The notes under the pieces were generated by a model that was given only the letters and a program-made list of their open reading frames with translations, did not search any database and was not told the DNA's origin. From Rheinheimera sp. SA_1 (GTDB lineage Bacteria > Pseudomonadota > Gammaproteobacteria > Enterobacterales > Alteromonadaceae), in the NCBI RefSeq assembly GCF_001669775.1, contig NZ_LXWK01000017.1, positions 310,001-374,000 of the forward strand: a DNA stretch of 64,000 nucleotides, read 5' to 3'. This document shows positions 63,436 to 64,000 of the stretch, piece by piece; within the stretch, counting starts at the first letter, position 1; each line of letters opens with the position of its first letter. Position numbers and translations under genes: made by a program.

Positions 63436-63561
63436 TATACCCTCCATCCTTGAAGATACGGGGTCGTTGCCATCACTCATCCGCCCTAGTCACATAGATA
63501 GCTATGCTCCTCGGGTCGGACTCACTCAGCGCCTACCCGCATCTCCAATGATCTTGGGTAC
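63436..63561. repeat. ERIC-like element, full length (about 126 bp)
   Basis: TATACCCTCCATCCTTGAAG on the left matches the complement of the right end (CCAATGATCTTGGGTACA). Read on the minus strand the blocks GGTAGGCGCTGAGTGAGT, CGAGGAGCATAGC, CTATGTGACTAGGG and GGATGAGTGATGGCAACG keep ERIC order, and the length is nearly that of the enterobacterial consensus (about 127 bp). It lies between radC and coaBC and directly adjoins a shorter copy. Confidence 0.85.
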
Positions 63562-63626
63562 ATACCCTCATCCTTGAAATGTCGGTCCGCTAGTGTCATC
63601 CCGGATCTTCAATGATTTTGGGTATA
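63562..63626. repeat. ERIC-like element, internally deleted (65 bp)
   Basis: ATACCCTCATCCTTGAAATG on the left and CTTCAATGATTTTGGGTATA on the right are the two ends of the family, with only about 25 bases between and no central hairpin. It follows the full copy without a gap and ends 47 bases before the coaBC start codon, so it may overlap the coaBC promoter. Confidence 0.8.
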
Positions 63627-63673
63627 GTTCATGTTATCTTATTGCCACGAATTTCAGGCTGGGTTTCCCCGTA

Positions 63674-64000
63674 ATGACCTCTGTGACTCCTTCCCTGCCG
63701 CTGCAGGGCAAAAATATTCTGCTTGGTATCAGCGGCGGTATTGCTGCTTATAAAGCAGCGGATTTAGTCCGTCGTTTAAAAGAGCGTGGTGCCGATGTCC
63801 GGGTGATACTGACCCCGGCTGCTGCTGAATTTATTACTCCTTTGACGTTGCAAGCCTTGTCTGGCAACCCAGTAGGTCAGTCGTTGTTAGACCCTGCGGC
63901 TGAAGCCGCGATGGGTCATATTGAACTGGCGCGCTGGGCCGATTTTATTCTGGTCGCCCCGGCATCTGCCGATGTGATTGCCCGGATTGCCCACGGTATG
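63674..64000 (+). CDS. coaBC: Phosphopantothenoylcysteine decarboxylase/synthase, N-terminal part (cut by window)
   Basis: The first 109 codons of the bifunctional enzyme that makes 4'-phosphopantetheine for coenzyme [68 protein letters not shown] is the flavin-binding CoaC domain, and [27 protein letters not shown] carries the next conserved block. The CoaB part lies outside the window. No strong Shine-Dalgarno is visible before the ATG at 63674. The place beside radC, divergent, is the same as in E. coli (formerly dfp). Confidence 0.98.
   Translation, partial: MTSVTPSLPLQGKNILLGISGGIAAYKAADLVRRLKERGADVRVILTPAAAEFITPLTLQALSGNPVGQSLLDPAAEAAMGHIELARWADFILVAPASADVIARIAHGM

Overview
The window looks like chromosome of a free-living gammaproteobacterium of the Alteromonadales/Chromatiaceae type; a Rheinheimera- or Alishewanella-like genome is my inference from gene order, mean base composition and the dispersed repeats, and I have not compared it with a database. 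No rRNA, tRNA, CRISPR array, prophage or transposase gene was found. About 64 protein genes are supported, almost all intact; the two at the window ends (a TonB-dependent receptor and coaBC) are cut by the window.

Layout. 1-18.1 kb is the more accessory part: a TonB receptor divergent from a GntP-type permease and an exported MetX-like hydrolase, a CHASE3 chemotaxis receptor, a lone periplasmic binding protein, an iron(III) ABC importer (fbpABC), an exported S9 peptidase, an extra ZapE-type ATPase and a large propeller histidine kinase. 18.1-33.4 kb is core: mgsA, ilvC/ilvY, sspAB, petABC (bc1 complex), rplM-rpsI, zapE, zapG, degQ, degS, murA-ibaG. 33.6-43.8 kb holds two divergent envelope blocks, mlaFEDCB (lipid transport) and kdsD-kdsC-lptC-lptA-lptB-rpoN-hpf-ptsN-rapZ-npr (LPS export plus sigma54 and nitrogen PTS), in the order familiar from Escherichia coli but without yrbG. 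43.8-51.4 kb carries two sodium/proton antiport systems, a seven-subunit-type Mrp operon with A and B fused, and NhaB. 51.8-58.3 kb has an exported oligopeptidase B, a tiny putative HTH protein and a TPP-riboswitch-controlled thiamine salvage operon (TonB receptor, YkoF-like thiamine-binding protein, PnuT transporter, APH-type kinase). 58.4-64 kb has a small secreted protein, an Omp85-like barrel protein, mutM, rpmG-rpmB, radC and the start of coaBC.

The most interesting non-coding signals are: a family of imperfect palindromes that match the architecture of enterobacterial ERIC elements (one full copy of about 127 bp, one 160 bp variant with an extended stem, a 65 bp deletion form and three fragments); a terminator-like hairpin with a T run lying inside the first codons of ptsN; hairpins in the leaders of both ribosomal operons (rplM-rpsI and rpmB-rpmG); a 26 bp palindrome containing a TATAAT box before petA; and a seven-copy 8 bp tandem repeat beyond rpmG. 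I did not find a clearly unprecedented system; the thiamine operon and the ERIC-like family are the best candidates for follow-up.
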